40,234 nucleotides of DNA from CAZOYN01 sp964584135 (GCA_964584135.1 CAZOYN010000002.1:1-40234), one strand, 5' to 3'; shown: positions 7,203 to 15,821, numbered from the stretch's first letter. Translations and numbers: made by a program. The notes: generated by a model from the sequence alone, not told the origin.

Positions 7203-8702
7203 GTGACAGTAGTTGACACACATCTCAAATCGCGCTTGGCGGCGTTGCCCAAGGCGCCCGGTGTTTATTTTCATAAAGACAACAAGGGCGAGATTATTTA
7301 TGTGGGTAAAGCGGCTGTATTACGCAACCGCGTGCGGCAATATTTTCAGACGAGTCGCGGCCGGGACCCAAAAACCGAAGCTTTGGTGGCTGAAATTGTC
7401 GATGTTGACTGGATGGTGGTTGACAGCGAGCTGGAAGCCTTGTTCCTGGAAGCCGAAATGATCCGACGCTACATGCCGCGTTACAACATCTTGCTGCGTG
7501 ACGATAAATCAATGGCTTATATCCGGATTGATTATGACAGCGATTACCCAACTGTTAGCACGACCCGCCGGCCGCTTGACGATGGCGCCCGCTATTTTGG
7601 CCCGTATTTTAGTGTGTTAGCGGTGCGTCAAGCTCTGAAGTTGTTGCGCAAAGTTTTCCCCTTTGCCACCCGCCGTTTTGCTGGACAAAAGCGGGCAACC
7701 TTGCATTATCACCTTGGCCTGGACCCAGGGCTGGAAGAAGGCAAGACCAGCATGGAAGCCTACCGGGCAAATTTACGTAAACTGATGGCTATCATTGAGG
7801 GTAAAAAAGCCAGGATCATCAAGGAGCTTGAAAAGGAGATGAAGCGTAGGGCCAAGGCAAAGGATTTTGAATCAGCTGCCCGGCTGCGTAACCAGCTGTT
7901 TAGCCTTCAAGGTCTCAGCCGACAGGTCATTTTTAGTGACAAAGAGTTCCTCGATATTAGCAAAGATCATGCCCTAAATGAGTTAGTTAACTTGCTAAGT
8001 ATTAACAAATTTCCGCAGCGTATCGAGGGTTACGACATCTCACATATGCAAGGTAGTGATGTGGTGGCCAGTATGGTGGTGTTCACAAATGGCGTCAGTA
8101 ACAAGGCTGAATACCGCAAATTCAAGACAAAAACTAACCAAAACAACGACTTTTACAATATGAACGAAACTATCAAACGCCGGCTGAGTGACAAGAATCG
8201 CAAAGCCTGGGGCTTGCCAGATTTAGTATTAATTGATGGCGGTAAGGGCCAACTGGACGCCGCTATTACAGCCCGGGATGCACAAGGTTGCCCGCAAATC
8301 TCGTTTATTGGATTAGCTAAGCGTGAAGAGCAGCTTGTTATCAAAAAACAGGGGTCTAACGTAATACTTGACGAGTCAAGTATGCGCAAATTAGGTGGCT
8401 TTGCCTCTGAGAGTCAGGATTTTATCTTGGTAAACCTGCCGCGCAATACGAATGTAGTCAAGCTCCTGCAGCGGATCCGCGACGAGTCGCACCGCTTTGC
8501 CGTCAGCTACCACAGCGTACTAAAAGTAAAACGCCAAACCGTCAGCGCGCTTGATGATATCCCGGGTATTGGTCCGGCTACCCGCAAAAAGTTATTGCGG
8601 ATATTTGGCAGCATCCGTGGCGTCGCCCAAGCCAGTGAAGCGGAAATTGCTGGCGTCGTCGGCGCTACAAAGGCACACACTATTAAGCGTGGTTTAGCCT
8701 AA
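7203..8702 (+). CDS. uvrC: UvrC excinuclease subunit lacking the Cys cluster
   Basis: UvrC makes both incisions in UvrABC repair. From GTG 7203 the protein has 499 residues, shorter than the usual 590-620. Seen in order: GIY-YIG domain (APGVYFHK...IIYVGKA, residues 18-37), UVR helical motif binding UvrB (AKAKDFESAARLRNQLFSL), RNase-H-like nuclease (EGYDISHMQGSDVVASMVVF, DLVLIDGGKGQL, and RDESHRFAVSYH with the catalytic Asp/Asp/His set), and helix-hairpin-helix (LDDIPGIGPATRKKLL) at the end. The stretch that normally carries four cysteines between GIY-YIG and UVR reads FPFATRRFAGQKRATLHYH and LGLDPGLEEG with none. The whole protein has one Cys. The 3' end overlaps the convergent LuxR-type gene by 4 nt. 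Confidence 0.95.
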   Translation: MTVVDTHLKSRLAALPKAPGVYFHKDNKGEIIYVGKAAVLRNRVRQYFQTSRGRDPKTEALVAEIVDVDWMVVDSELEALFLEAEMIRRYMPRYNILLRDDKSMAYIRIDYDSDYPTVSTTRRPLDDGARYFGPYFSVLAVRQALKLLRKVFPFATRRFAGQKRATLHYHLGLDPGLEEGKTSMEAYRANLRKLMAIIEGKKARIIKELEKEMKRRAKAKDFESAARLRNQLFSLQGLSRQVIFSDKEFLDISKDHALNELVNLLSINKFPQRIEGYDISHMQGSDVVASMVVFTNGVSNKAEYRKFKTKTNQNNDFYNMNETIKRRLSDKNRKAWGLPDLVLIDGGKGQLDAAITARDAQGCPQISFIGLAKREEQLVIKKQGSNVILDESSMRKLGGFASESQDFILVNLPRNTNVVKLLQRIRDESHRFAVSYHSVLKVKRQTVSALDDIPGIGPATRKKLLRIFGSIRGVAQASEAEIAGVVGATKAHTIKRGLA

Positions 8703-9376
8703 ACGGCTTCCGCGGTTCTGACACTTGGCTGTGTGTCAATGGCAAACTTCGGTATGACAATGGGGGGCGAAAAACCCACCTCCCCGCTTAATAGGGCTGT
8801 CGCGGCAAGCGCTGTCCGTACTGAGAAATCGCGCGGTTCCCAATTAAGGCGCGTTGCCACACGTTCTAAACGTCGAGTAATTGCTTTTAGCGAGTACATA
8901 CAAAGGCTAGCGATTTCAGTATTTGTGTGGCCGGTCGACACAAGGTCTATAGCTGCTGTTTCCGCGGGCGATAGGCCTATCGGCTGGCAAGCTTGTCTAA
9001 CACAATAAACGCCTGCACTCAAGAGGTAGCGCGGCAACGTATTCCGGTCGATCCGTATAAAGTTATCCGGTTTGTTTAAACCCAACTCGTCAAATACGTC
9101 CCCAAGATGTTTTTTTACGGTACCCCTATGAGTATGGGTTGCTTCGCTCACCTGTTCATTAGTTAAGCCAAGTGAGGCCAGGATAGCGCTCTTTACTTGT
9201 GCCTCGGTGAGGGAGTCATAAAAAGTGCTGTTTTTGTTTACCGCCAAAAAACCATCCTCAATGCCGACTTCTTCAATTGTGGCCTGGCGCAAATCCGATA
9301 AACCAGCACCGTACAGGGCGATACGCGGACCATACTCCCGTAAGACCAAAGACTCTTTAGCCATAATATTTATCAT
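8699..9376 (-). CDS. Protein with two LuxR/FixJ-type helix-turn-helix regions
   Basis: This 225-residue soluble protein contains two regions with the LuxR HTH pattern. The first is LTEAQVKSAILASLGLTNEQ...TVKKHLGDVFDELGL (about residues 56-100). The second is LSPAETAAIDLVSTGHTNTE...AITRRLERVATRLN (about residues 134-179). Each has the spacing of the four-helix DNA-binding domain (leader, T/SNxEIA turn, VKxHL recognition helix, then the xKLG-like helix). There is no receiver or ligand domain. One polypeptide may thus bind two half-sites without dimerising. Targets are unknown. It is convergent with uvrC (4-nt overlap) and divergent from pepP with a 72-bp gap that could hold its operator. Confidence 0.7.
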   Translation of the reverse strand: MINIMAKESLVLREYGPRIALYGAGLSDLRQATIEEVGIEDGFLAVNKNSTFYDSLTEAQVKSAILASLGLTNEQVSEATHTHRGTVKKHLGDVFDELGLNKPDNFIRIDRNTLPRYLLSAGVYCVRQACQPIGLSPAETAAIDLVSTGHTNTEIASLCMYSLKAITRRLERVATRLNWEPRDFSVRTALAATALLSGEVGFSPPIVIPKFAIDTQPSVRTAEAV

Positions 9377-9448
9377 TTTGTCAAAAATGGTGTCTTAATG
9401 CAACCCTAGAGGTAGCAGGCGAAATTTGCTATACTTGGAGTCTGATTT

Positions 9449-10684
9449 ATGGACTCTAGATTTTCCAGCGACTTTTTTGCCGCTAATCGGCAACGGCTGC
9501 GGGCATTATTTACGGGCAGGGCGCCAATTGTTATAACCGCCAACGGGCTGCTGCAGCGCGGCGGTGACTGCAGTTACCCATTCAGCCAGGATGCCAATTT
9601 TTGGTATTTAACAGGGATTGACGAGCCCGACATCGTGCTGGTGATGGACAAGGATAAAGAGTACCTGATTGTGCCCGCGCGAGATACGGCGAACCAAGCC
9701 TTTAACGGTACCCTGCAAGCTGATACTCTGAGCCGCCGCTCGGGTATTACGGCCGTTTACGATGACGAAGACGGCTGGGAACAGCTAGCCGGACGTTTGA
9801 AGAAGGTTAAGCACGTTGCGACGATTGCCGCGCCACCAGCTTATGGTCTGTTGAATGCCACGGCTATGTACACTAACCCGGCGCGGGCTAACCTGATCCA
9901 AAAGCTTAAAAGCTACAACTCGCAAATCTTGCCTCTTGATCTAGGCCAGCATATGGTGCGCTTGCGGATGGTGAAACAGCCGGAGGAACTGGCTGCCCTC
10001 CAGGACGCCATTGATATCACTATTGCCGGTCTGAGAAACATTACTAAGCCGGCCAAACTGGCGCGTTATGCTAATGAGTATGAGCTCGATGCCGACCTGA
10101 CCCGCGAATTCCGACGGCGTGGTGCCAATGGGACGGCTTTTATGATTATTGCCGGTGGCCCGCGGGCCGTAACGCTGCACTACGAAGCCAATAACCAAGC
10201 TTTGTCGGCTGATGAACTGCTGGTGCTGGACGTCGGCGCCGATGTCGAACATTACGCAGCCGACATTACCCGGACGGTTGCCATAGGCCAACCCAGCCGC
10301 CGCCAGCAGGCCGTGTACCAAGCAGTTGCTGAAGTCCAGGACTATGCCTTCAGCCTGCTCAAGCCCGGTGTGCTGCTGAAGGATTATGAGCAGGCCATCG
10401 AGCACTTTATGGGCGAAAAGCTGCGTGAGCTCGGCCTCATAAAGTCTATCAGCCACGAAGAGGTCCGGCGCTACTTCCCACACGCTACCTCGCACTTTCT
10501 GGGCCTGAACGTGCACGATGTGGGCGATTACCAGCGACCGCTGGAGCCGGGCATGGTGCTAACGGTTGAGCCCGGCATTTATATCCCTGACGAAAGCATA
10601 GGCGTACGCATTGAGGACGACGTCTTAATTACCGCCAGGGGCCATAAGGTCTTGAGCCAGAAACTGCCCCGCCTGCTACAATAA
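9449..10684 (+). CDS. pepP: Xaa-Pro aminopeptidase (M24B)
   Basis: PepP removes an N-terminal residue preceding proline. The N-terminal aminopeptidase-P domain (FSSDFFAANRQRL, FWYLTGIDEPDIVLVM) spans about residues 1-130. The pita-bread catalytic domain carries the five metal ligands: Asp in LLVLDVGADVEHYAAD and its following DIT, His in HATSHFLGLNVHD, Glu in TVEPGIYIP, and Glu in GVRIEDDVLIT. The length of 411 is normal. TATACT at 9430-9435 lies 13 nt upstream, so the leader is very short. The stop shares one base with the next ATG, heading a run pepP - holin-like - secG - binding protein. Confidence 0.94.
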   Translation: MDSRFSSDFFAANRQRLRALFTGRAPIVITANGLLQRGGDCSYPFSQDANFWYLTGIDEPDIVLVMDKDKEYLIVPARDTANQAFNGTLQADTLSRRSGITAVYDDEDGWEQLAGRLKKVKHVATIAAPPAYGLLNATAMYTNPARANLIQKLKSYNSQILPLDLGQHMVRLRMVKQPEELAALQDAIDITIAGLRNITKPAKLARYANEYELDADLTREFRRRGANGTAFMIIAGGPRAVTLHYEANNQALSADELLVLDVGADVEHYAADITRTVAIGQPSRRQQAVYQAVAEVQDYAFSLLKPGVLLKDYEQAIEHFMGEKLRELGLIKSISHEEVRRYFPHATSHFLGLNVHDVGDYQRPLEPGMVLTVEPGIYIPDESIGVRIEDDVLITARGHKVLSQKLPRLLQ

Positions 10685-11058
10685 TGCTTATGAATAGGCC
10701 GATCTACCGTTTTTTAGTGCGTTGGCTGGTCTGTAGCCTGGGCCTGTGGATTGCGGCTAGTTTTATAAGCTCTAGCATCACCTACCAGAGCCGGCTACGG
10801 GTGATTATCATTGCCGGGCTGGTGCTGGCCATTATTAATGTCATCCTCAAGCCGCTGTTGGTGGTGTTTTCGCTGCCCGCCATCTTGTTTTCGCTCGGCT
10901 TGTTTATGGTTATCATCAACGGGCTGACGGTTTTTATTGCCAGCAAACTGTATACCCCACTACACATTACTAATTTTTGGGCGGCCGTCTTTGCCGGAAT
11001 GGTCATTGGTTTGGTAAACTATCTAGTGACAGCAATCTTGGAGGACGTCCGGAAATGA
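10684..11058 (+). CDS. Phage holin superfamily IV-like (4-TMS) membrane protein
   Basis: The 124-residue protein has four hydrophobic helices with the typical RVIIIAGLVLAIINVILKPLL and LFMVIINGLTVFIASKL segments of the mycobacterial 4-TMS phage-holin-like family (PF04020). Despite the name, family members are chromosomal membrane proteins of unknown role; no phage genes are nearby. Its ATG overlaps the pepP stop by one base, and its TGA overlaps the secG start (ATGA). A second ATG at 10690 is possible. Confidence 0.85.
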   Translation: MLMNRPIYRFLVRWLVCSLGLWIAASFISSSITYQSRLRVIIIAGLVLAIINVILKPLLVVFSLPAILFSLGLFMVIINGLTVFIASKLYTPLHITNFWAAVFAGMVIGLVNYLVTAILEDVRK

Positions 11059-11270
11059 GTATCTATAACTACATCACGATTGGCTCAATGTTGCTCATGA
11101 CCTTGTTGATTTTGATCCAGACCCGGGGCGCCAGTCTGGGGGCCGGTTTAGGTAGCGCTGGTGAGGTCAATACCACTCGCCGCGGTACGGACAAGACGAT
11201 TTTTCAGCTGACGATTGTGTGCGGGCTGGTATTTGTGTTGTCGCTGATATTGGGCGTGATTGTAAAGTAG
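11055..11270 (+). CDS. secG: Preprotein translocase subunit SecG
   Basis: SecG is the small auxiliary subunit of the SecYEG channel. The 71-residue frame from the ATG at 11055 has two membrane helices (ITIGSMLLMTLLILIQ and TIVCGLVFVLSLILGVI). They flank the characteristic loop RGASLGAGLGSAG and the Thr/Arg segment before helix two. The start overlaps the upstream gene as ATGA, implying coupled translation. The binding-protein gene follows after 9 nt. Confidence 0.93.
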   Translation: MSIYNYITIGSMLLMTLLILIQTRGASLGAGLGSAGEVNTTRRGTDKTIFQLTIVCGLVFVLSLILGVIVK

Positions 11271-11279
11271 CGCCGCACG

Positions 11280-13058
11280 ATGCGCCTGCGACTTCTTCGG
11301 TTACGTTTTCGGCGCCGATTACGCGAAGGCCAGCAACAAGTTGAGGGTCTCAGCCAGCAGGCTGAGCAGGGCTTAGAACGGCATTTTTTCCGGCGCTTTG
11401 GCCGCTTGAGCCAGGTACGGCGTTTTGTGACCGGTTGGTTATTGTTGCTGGTGGTGCTGATTGGTGGTGTGGGCGTACAAACGTTCCTGCTCAGTGGCTA
11501 CTACCAGTCGCTCCGGCCGGTGGCTGGCGGTATTTATAACGAAGGCGTGCTCGGCACCTTTACCACCGCCAACCCGCTGTACGCTACCAGTGACGTTGAT
11601 AGCACGCTATCGCACCTACTATTTGCCGGCTTGCTTACCTACAACCAGCACAACCAACTGGTTGGTGACCTGGCTAGCGGCTATACCGTCGATGAAAAGG
11701 GCACAACCTACACCGTGCACATCAAGCCGCACTTGCTGTGGCAGGATGGGCAGCAGCTCACCAGGGCAGATGTGCTCTTCACCTACCATGCCATTCAAAA
11801 CCCCGATGCCCAATCACCGCTCAATAACAGCTGGCAGGGCATTACGGTATCGGCACCAGATGCCCAAACGGTCATGTTCCAACTGCCAGACCCCCTGGCC
11901 AGCTTCCCGTACGACCTGACGAACGGTATCGTACCCAAGCACGTACTGGCCGGTGTACCTACCGTTGACCTGCGGTCGGCTGACTTTAATACGAACCATC
12001 CGATTGGTGCTGGCCCGTTCGCCTGGCACGCCATCCAAATCATCGGTGGTGACCCCAACACCGCCCAGGAACAGATTGCTTTGACGCCATTCATCGGTTA
12101 TCAGGGCGGCCAGCCCAAGCTACAGGAATTTGTCGTTCACGCCTATGCCAGCCGGTCGCAACTGGTGCAGGCCTTAAAGACTGGCCAATTGACGGGTGCC
12201 GAAGGCCTGGGCGCCATACCGTCAGAGCTACAAGGCAAGAACTGGCAGGCCCACAGCCTGCTACTCACGGCCGCCACCATGGTGTTTTACAAGACGTCTA
12301 CGGGGGTGCTGAGCGACCCAAACGTCCGCCAAGCCCTGATACAAGGGACAGATACCGATATGATCATTAAAAGTCTGGGCTACTCCACACATGCCGTGCG
12401 CGAACCATTTTTGACTGGCCAACTCGGCTACAGCGGCCAGTACGCCCAAGCTGGATTTAATGTTAGGGCTGCTCGCAGCCAACTGGACCAAGATGGCTGG
12501 GTGGTGGGCAAAAATGGCCTGCGGAGCAAAGATAACCAAACCCTCAGCTTTAGCTTGCGGGCGACTGATACCTCCGAATCAAGTACGGTAACGCACATGC
12601 TCCAACAGCAGTGGGCACAGCTCGGTGTCAAACTTATTGTCGACCTGCAAAACAGCGCCGACTTTCAAAATTCGCTAACCTATCACGACTACGATGCCCT
12701 CCTGTACGGTATTTCCATTGGTGTTGACCCGGATGTGTTTGTGTACTGGGACAGCTCGCAAGCCGATGTGCGCTCTGCCAATCGTTTGAACCTCTCGGAG
12801 TATAAGAATCCTACGGCTGACGCCGCGCTGGAAGCTGGCCGCACCCGCCTCAGCCCAGATTTACGGGTGGTTAAGTACAAGCCCTTTCTGCAAGCTTGGC
12901 AGCAAGACGCGCCGGCGCTGGGGTTGTACCAGCCGCGTTTGCTGTACATTACCAACGGGCCGGTGTCTGGCTTGAGTGAGCAGCAAATTAATACTGCCAC
13001 CGACCGTTTCAACAATGTCCAGAACTGGCAAATCCGCCAGGCCAAAGTCAGCGACTAG
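11280..13058 (+). CDS. Extracellular solute-binding protein family 5 (oligopeptide type), membrane-anchored
   Basis: This 592-residue protein starts with about 45 basic, helical cytoplasmic residues. One membrane anchor follows (FVTGWLLLLVVLIGGVGVQTF, residues 49-69), and then a large extracytoplasmic SBP_bac_5 domain. Family landmarks are GTFTTANPLYATSDVD, LLFAGLLTYN, YTVHIKPHLLWQDGQQLTRADVLFTY and NHPIGAGPFAW. The family binds peptides or nickel/glycan ligands for ABC importers. No permease or ATPase gene lies beside it, so it either uses a transporter encoded elsewhere or acts as a surface receptor. It is the last gene of the pepP-secG run. Confidence 0.9.
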   Translation: MRLRLLRLRFRRRLREGQQQVEGLSQQAEQGLERHFFRRFGRLSQVRRFVTGWLLLLVVLIGGVGVQTFLLSGYYQSLRPVAGGIYNEGVLGTFTTANPLYATSDVDSTLSHLLFAGLLTYNQHNQLVGDLASGYTVDEKGTTYTVHIKPHLLWQDGQQLTRADVLFTYHAIQNPDAQSPLNNSWQGITVSAPDAQTVMFQLPDPLASFPYDLTNGIVPKHVLAGVPTVDLRSADFNTNHPIGAGPFAWHAIQIIGGDPNTAQEQIALTPFIGYQGGQPKLQEFVVHAYASRSQLVQALKTGQLTGAEGLGAIPSELQGKNWQAHSLLLTAATMVFYKTSTGVLSDPNVRQALIQGTDTDMIIKSLGYSTHAVREPFLTGQLGYSGQYAQAGFNVRAARSQLDQDGWVVGKNGLRSKDNQTLSFSLRATDTSESSTVTHMLQQQWAQLGVKLIVDLQNSADFQNSLTYHDYDALLYGISIGVDPDVFVYWDSSQADVRSANRLNLSEYKNPTADAALEAGRTRLSPDLRVVKYKPFLQAWQQDAPALGLYQPRLLYITNGPVSGLSEQQINTATDRFNNVQNWQIRQAKVSD

Positions 13059-13113
13059 CGCTTGAATTTTACAGGATAAACAGATACCATATGATAGTCT
13101 TCTGATAGTATTC

Positions 13114-13200
13114 GGGGATGTGGCGGAATTGGTAGACGCGCTAGCTTCAGGAGCTAGTGGACTTCGGTTCGTGGAGGTTCAAGTCCTCTCATCCCCACCA
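13114..13200 (+). tRNA. tRNA-Leu (CAG)
   Basis: The acceptor stem GGGGATG pairs with CATCCCC, and the discriminator A and CCA are encoded. The D arm is GGCGGAATTGGTAGACGC. The anticodon stem-loop is CTAGC-TTCAGGA-GCTAG with anticodon CAG, there is a long class II variable arm, and the T loop is TTCAAGT. Confidence 0.97.
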
Positions 13201-13283
13201 AAGTTCCCGTACTAGAACCCGGGGCCGTACGCGCTACTTCATGTACGCGATTTTGAGCCTTTAGTTTTCACTGGACCGTTGGG

Positions 13284-13326
13284 CGATATTCCATATAAGT
13301 TATAATATAACCTATACGGAATATCG
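13284..13326. repeat. 43-bp near-perfect palindrome enclosing a TATAAT
   Basis: CGATATTCC (13284-13292) is the exact complement of GGAATATCG (13318-13326). Between them TATA, GTTATA, TATAAC and TATA continue the symmetry about the centre at 13305. Only two pairs off the centre fail (13293/13317 and 13298/13312). On the minus-strand RNA those become G-U pairs, giving an almost uninterrupted 21-bp hairpin. TATAAT at 13301-13306 sits at the dyad. There is no T-tract, so it is not a standard terminator. Either an operator over a promoter or a hairpin/IR element is possible. Confidence 0.7.
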
Positions 13327-13393
13327 GTGAGAAGACTATGTTGGTAAGAGTCCCGTCCCGCAGCAAAGCATAAACGTTGCAAGAACGTTGTGC

Positions 13394-13399
13394 TATCAT
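13394..13399 (+). promoter_or_regulatory. Extended -10 (TGcTATCAT) of the flavoprotein gene
   Basis: TGCTATCAT at 13391-13399 matches an extended -10 and ends 11 nt before the ATG at 13411, again leaving almost no leader. Just upstream AACGTTG occurs twice (13373-13379 and 13384-13390), 11 bp apart. Confidence 0.45.
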
Positions 13400-13410
13400 A
13401 AGCTATATTT

Positions 13411-15048
13411 ATGAGTAAAGTGGCGCACTATCTGCAAGAACATCTGGTAGGGGAGGTAATGACCGGTACCGATGCCCGGCGCTACTTCGCTACCGATGCC
13501 AGTATTTTCCAGCTGCCACCAGCCCTGGTGGTCTATCCCCGTAACGAGAATGATGTCCGCAAAACTGCCCGTTTTACCTGGCAGTTGGCGGAACGCGGCC
13601 GGGTCATCCCCATGACTGCCCGTGGCGCCGGCACCGACCAGACGGGCGCCGCCCTGAGCACTGGCATTATGCTGGTTTTTCCAGCCCATATGAACCGCAT
13701 CCTAGAGCTTGATACCAAAGATAACACCGTTACCATTGAACCGGGCATTAACTTCGGTAAATTACAGCAAACCCTGCATACCCACGGCCGCTTCTTGCCC
13801 CCCTATCCGGCCTCACTGGAATATTCGACGGTTGGTGGAGCAATCGCCAACAACGCCAGTGGTGAGAAGACCGTCAAATACGGCACCATGCGTGCCTATG
13901 TCCAGAGCCTGCGGGTCGTGCTGGCGAACGGTGAAGTGATTGAAACCGGCCGCCTGAACAAACGCGAACTCAGCAAAAAACTTGGCCTGGCCACCTTTGA
14001 GGGGGAGATTTACCGCCAAGTTGACACTTTGCTTGAAGAAAACCGTGATTTAACCGACACGCTACAGCTAAATGTCACTAAGAATAACGCTGGTTACCAG
14101 CTGCTGGACGTCAAGCACCGCGATGGCTCGTTTGACCTGACACCACTGTTTGTGGGTAGCCAGGGTACCTTGGGCATTATAACCGAAGCCGTGCTCGACA
14201 CCGAAGCCCACAATCCGCAAACCGCCCTCGTCATGGCCACCTTCGACAGTATTGAAAAACTGCAGTCAGCAGTTTTGGAATTACGCGCCCTGCCTGAGCT
14301 GCCCAGCGTACTCGAGGTCGTAGATGGCCACTTGCTTGAGCAGGTTAACCAGCTCAACCCAAACCAGCTGAAAGAAGTGATTGCGCCGCCATTCCCGCTG
14401 TTTGCCTTGCTAGTAGAGTTTGACAGCGCCAAAGAAAGCCAGCGCAAAAAGCTCTTAAAGCGGACCCAAAAAATCCTGGAAAAGTCTGCCATCAACTACC
14501 AACTGACTACCGAGCCGGACCAGCAACAGCTACTCTGGAAAGTCCGCCAGGCATCCAGCGCTGTCCTTGGCCACAACGAGGGCTTACAGCGCTCAGTGCC
14601 AATTATTGACGATGGCGCCGTAGCGCCCGACCGCCTCCGTGACCTTCTGGAAGGCATTTACGGCCTGTTTGAGCAGGCTAACCTAACACCGGCGGTCTGG
14701 GGCCACGCTGGTGACGCCAACCTGCACCTGCAGCCCCGGCTGAATATTGGCCAGGTGGGTGACCGCCAAAAGGCCTTCCGCCTAATGGAAGAGTATTACA
14801 AGCTGATTATCAGCCTAAACGGCACTATTAGCGCCGAAGCTGGAGACGGGCGTTTGCGTACCCCCTATCTGTCGGCACTGTATGGCGCCGAAGCCTACGG
14901 CCTATTGCAAAAAGTGAAGCAAATCTTTGACCCCTACGGCACGCTGAACCCAGGCGTTAAGTTCGGCAGCTCAGTTGATGACCTCAAAGCCATCATCCGC
15001 TCCGACTACACTCTCGACCATTTGTACGACCACTTGCCACGCAGCTAA
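13411..15048 (+). CDS. FAD-binding oxidoreductase, GlcD/D-lactate dehydrogenase type
   Basis: This 545-residue flavoprotein belongs to the PCMH/VAO-type FAD-linked oxidases. The FAD-binding domain (residues 35-215) includes RGAGTDQTGAALSTGIML, VTIEPGINFGKLQQTL and the pyrophosphate loop STVGGAIANNASGEKTVKYG. The C-terminal FAD-oxidase domain has VWGHAGDANLHLQP with the conserved His/Asn and ends FDPYGTLNPGVKFG. The family oxidises 2-hydroxy acids such as glycolate or D-lactate. The substrate cannot be fixed from sequence, and no partner Fe-S subunit is nearby, so electrons probably go to another acceptor. Confidence 0.92.
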   Translation: MSKVAHYLQEHLVGEVMTGTDARRYFATDASIFQLPPALVVYPRNENDVRKTARFTWQLAERGRVIPMTARGAGTDQTGAALSTGIMLVFPAHMNRILELDTKDNTVTIEPGINFGKLQQTLHTHGRFLPPYPASLEYSTVGGAIANNASGEKTVKYGTMRAYVQSLRVVLANGEVIETGRLNKRELSKKLGLATFEGEIYRQVDTLLEENRDLTDTLQLNVTKNNAGYQLLDVKHRDGSFDLTPLFVGSQGTLGIITEAVLDTEAHNPQTALVMATFDSIEKLQSAVLELRALPELPSVLEVVDGHLLEQVNQLNPNQLKEVIAPPFPLFALLVEFDSAKESQRKKLLKRTQKILEKSAINYQLTTEPDQQQLLWKVRQASSAVLGHNEGLQRSVPIIDDGAVAPDRLRDLLEGIYGLFEQANLTPAVWGHAGDANLHLQPRLNIGQVGDRQKAFRLMEEYYKLIISLNGTISAEAGDGRLRTPYLSALYGAEAYGLLQKVKQIFDPYGTLNPGVKFGSSVDDLKAIIRSDYTLDHLYDHLPRS

Positions 15049-15061
15049 AAATTCAAAATAC

Positions 15062-15137
15062 TGGTGGAGCTAGCGAGATTCGAACTCGCGACCTTTTGCA
15101 TGCCATGCAAACGCGCTACCAACTGCGCCATAGCCCC
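15062..15137 (-). tRNA. tRNA-Ala (GGC)
   Basis: On the complement the acceptor GGGGCTA pairs with TAGCTCC (one G-U), with A and CCA encoded. The anticodon stem-loop TTTGC-ATGGCAT-GCAAA has GGC, and the T loop is TTCGAAT. Its 5' end touches the stop codon of the upstream minus-strand gene with no spacer. Confidence 0.97.
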
Positions 15138-15821
15138 TTAGAGTGCTTCAAATATAATACCAGCGATCTGTTCAAGTTCAAGTTGAATATAGGTACCCGC
15201 ACAGGTTACAACGCAAACTCCTTTGTAATCCTTCTTTTTTGTTTTGTGGCCAACAGTTCGTTTATCAAAATATGACGGATAAAAATATTCTGGCTTAATT
15301 CCAGTGACCGACGACCAATATGTAACAAGTTCAGCCGCATTCTGGTCGGCTCTATGCTGCACACGACATCGCATTTTGTCTGGTGTTACACCGTAGCAGT
15401 CCCTTAGCAGCAGAACATATAGGCGAAGAATTTTTGGGTCCGAGCTTCCAAGTTGTGGTCCGCGTCTACTCTTCCACTTTGCACCTTCACCGAGATATAA
15501 CATAGCAAGAGCCAGCGTCTTGGCATCCTTGCGCATTATAAAATTTGCAAAATCACGGTTCCTAAATTTATATGATGCAACTTTCTCATCAAATAATTGC
15601 TTATTTCTAATGACTGCCTTTTGTCTCTGTCGACCAAGCTGTTGCTTATGTCTTTCTTGGATTACTTCGATTTGAGACGGTGAAAGTTCTATATTTCTGC
15701 AAATATAACTTAATGAACTCTTGGGGATTGTTACACCAAGTTCTTGATTAATTTCTTGAAAAGTAAAGCCGGCTTTACGCAATCTTCGAATATCTTCATA
15801 GAGGTGTACGTGAATAGTCAT
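15138..15821 (-). CDS. HTH protein with LAGLIDADG-like domain
   Basis: The start is put at the ATG at 15821 because a TACGAT hexamer (15836-15831) ends 9 nt upstream; an upstream in-frame ATG at 15869 exists. The 227-residue product has an N-terminal helix-turn-helix (IRRLRKAGFTFQEINQELGV, then KSSLSYICRNIELS) and a charged linker. The C-terminal part has LALAMLYLGEGAK, LGSSDPKILRLYVLLLRDCYG and DKMRCRVQHR, which resembles a LAGLIDADG homing-endonuclease fold (first helix ending G-E-G). It may be a resident homing nuclease or a regulator derived from one. It is more AT-rich than both neighbours and abuts tRNA-Ala, which suggests acquisition. Confidence 0.6.
   Translation of the reverse strand: MTIHVHLYEDIRRLRKAGFTFQEINQELGVTIPKSSLSYICRNIELSPSQIEVIQERHKQQLGRQRQKAVIRNKQLFDEKVASYKFRNRDFANFIMRKDAKTLALAMLYLGEGAKWKSRRGPQLGSSDPKILRLYVLLLRDCYGVTPDKMRCRVQHRADQNAAELVTYWSSVTGIKPEYFYPSYFDKRTVGHKTKKKDYKGVCVVTCAGTYIQLELEQIAGIIFEAL

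Noticed and set aside
10684..11058. Prophage, because of the holin-like protein
   Set aside because: Holin superfamily IV-like proteins are ordinary chromosomal genes and no other phage gene is nearby.
11280..13058. A complete peptide ABC transporter operon
   Set aside because: No permease or ATPase gene is next to the binding protein; only the solute-binding component is present.
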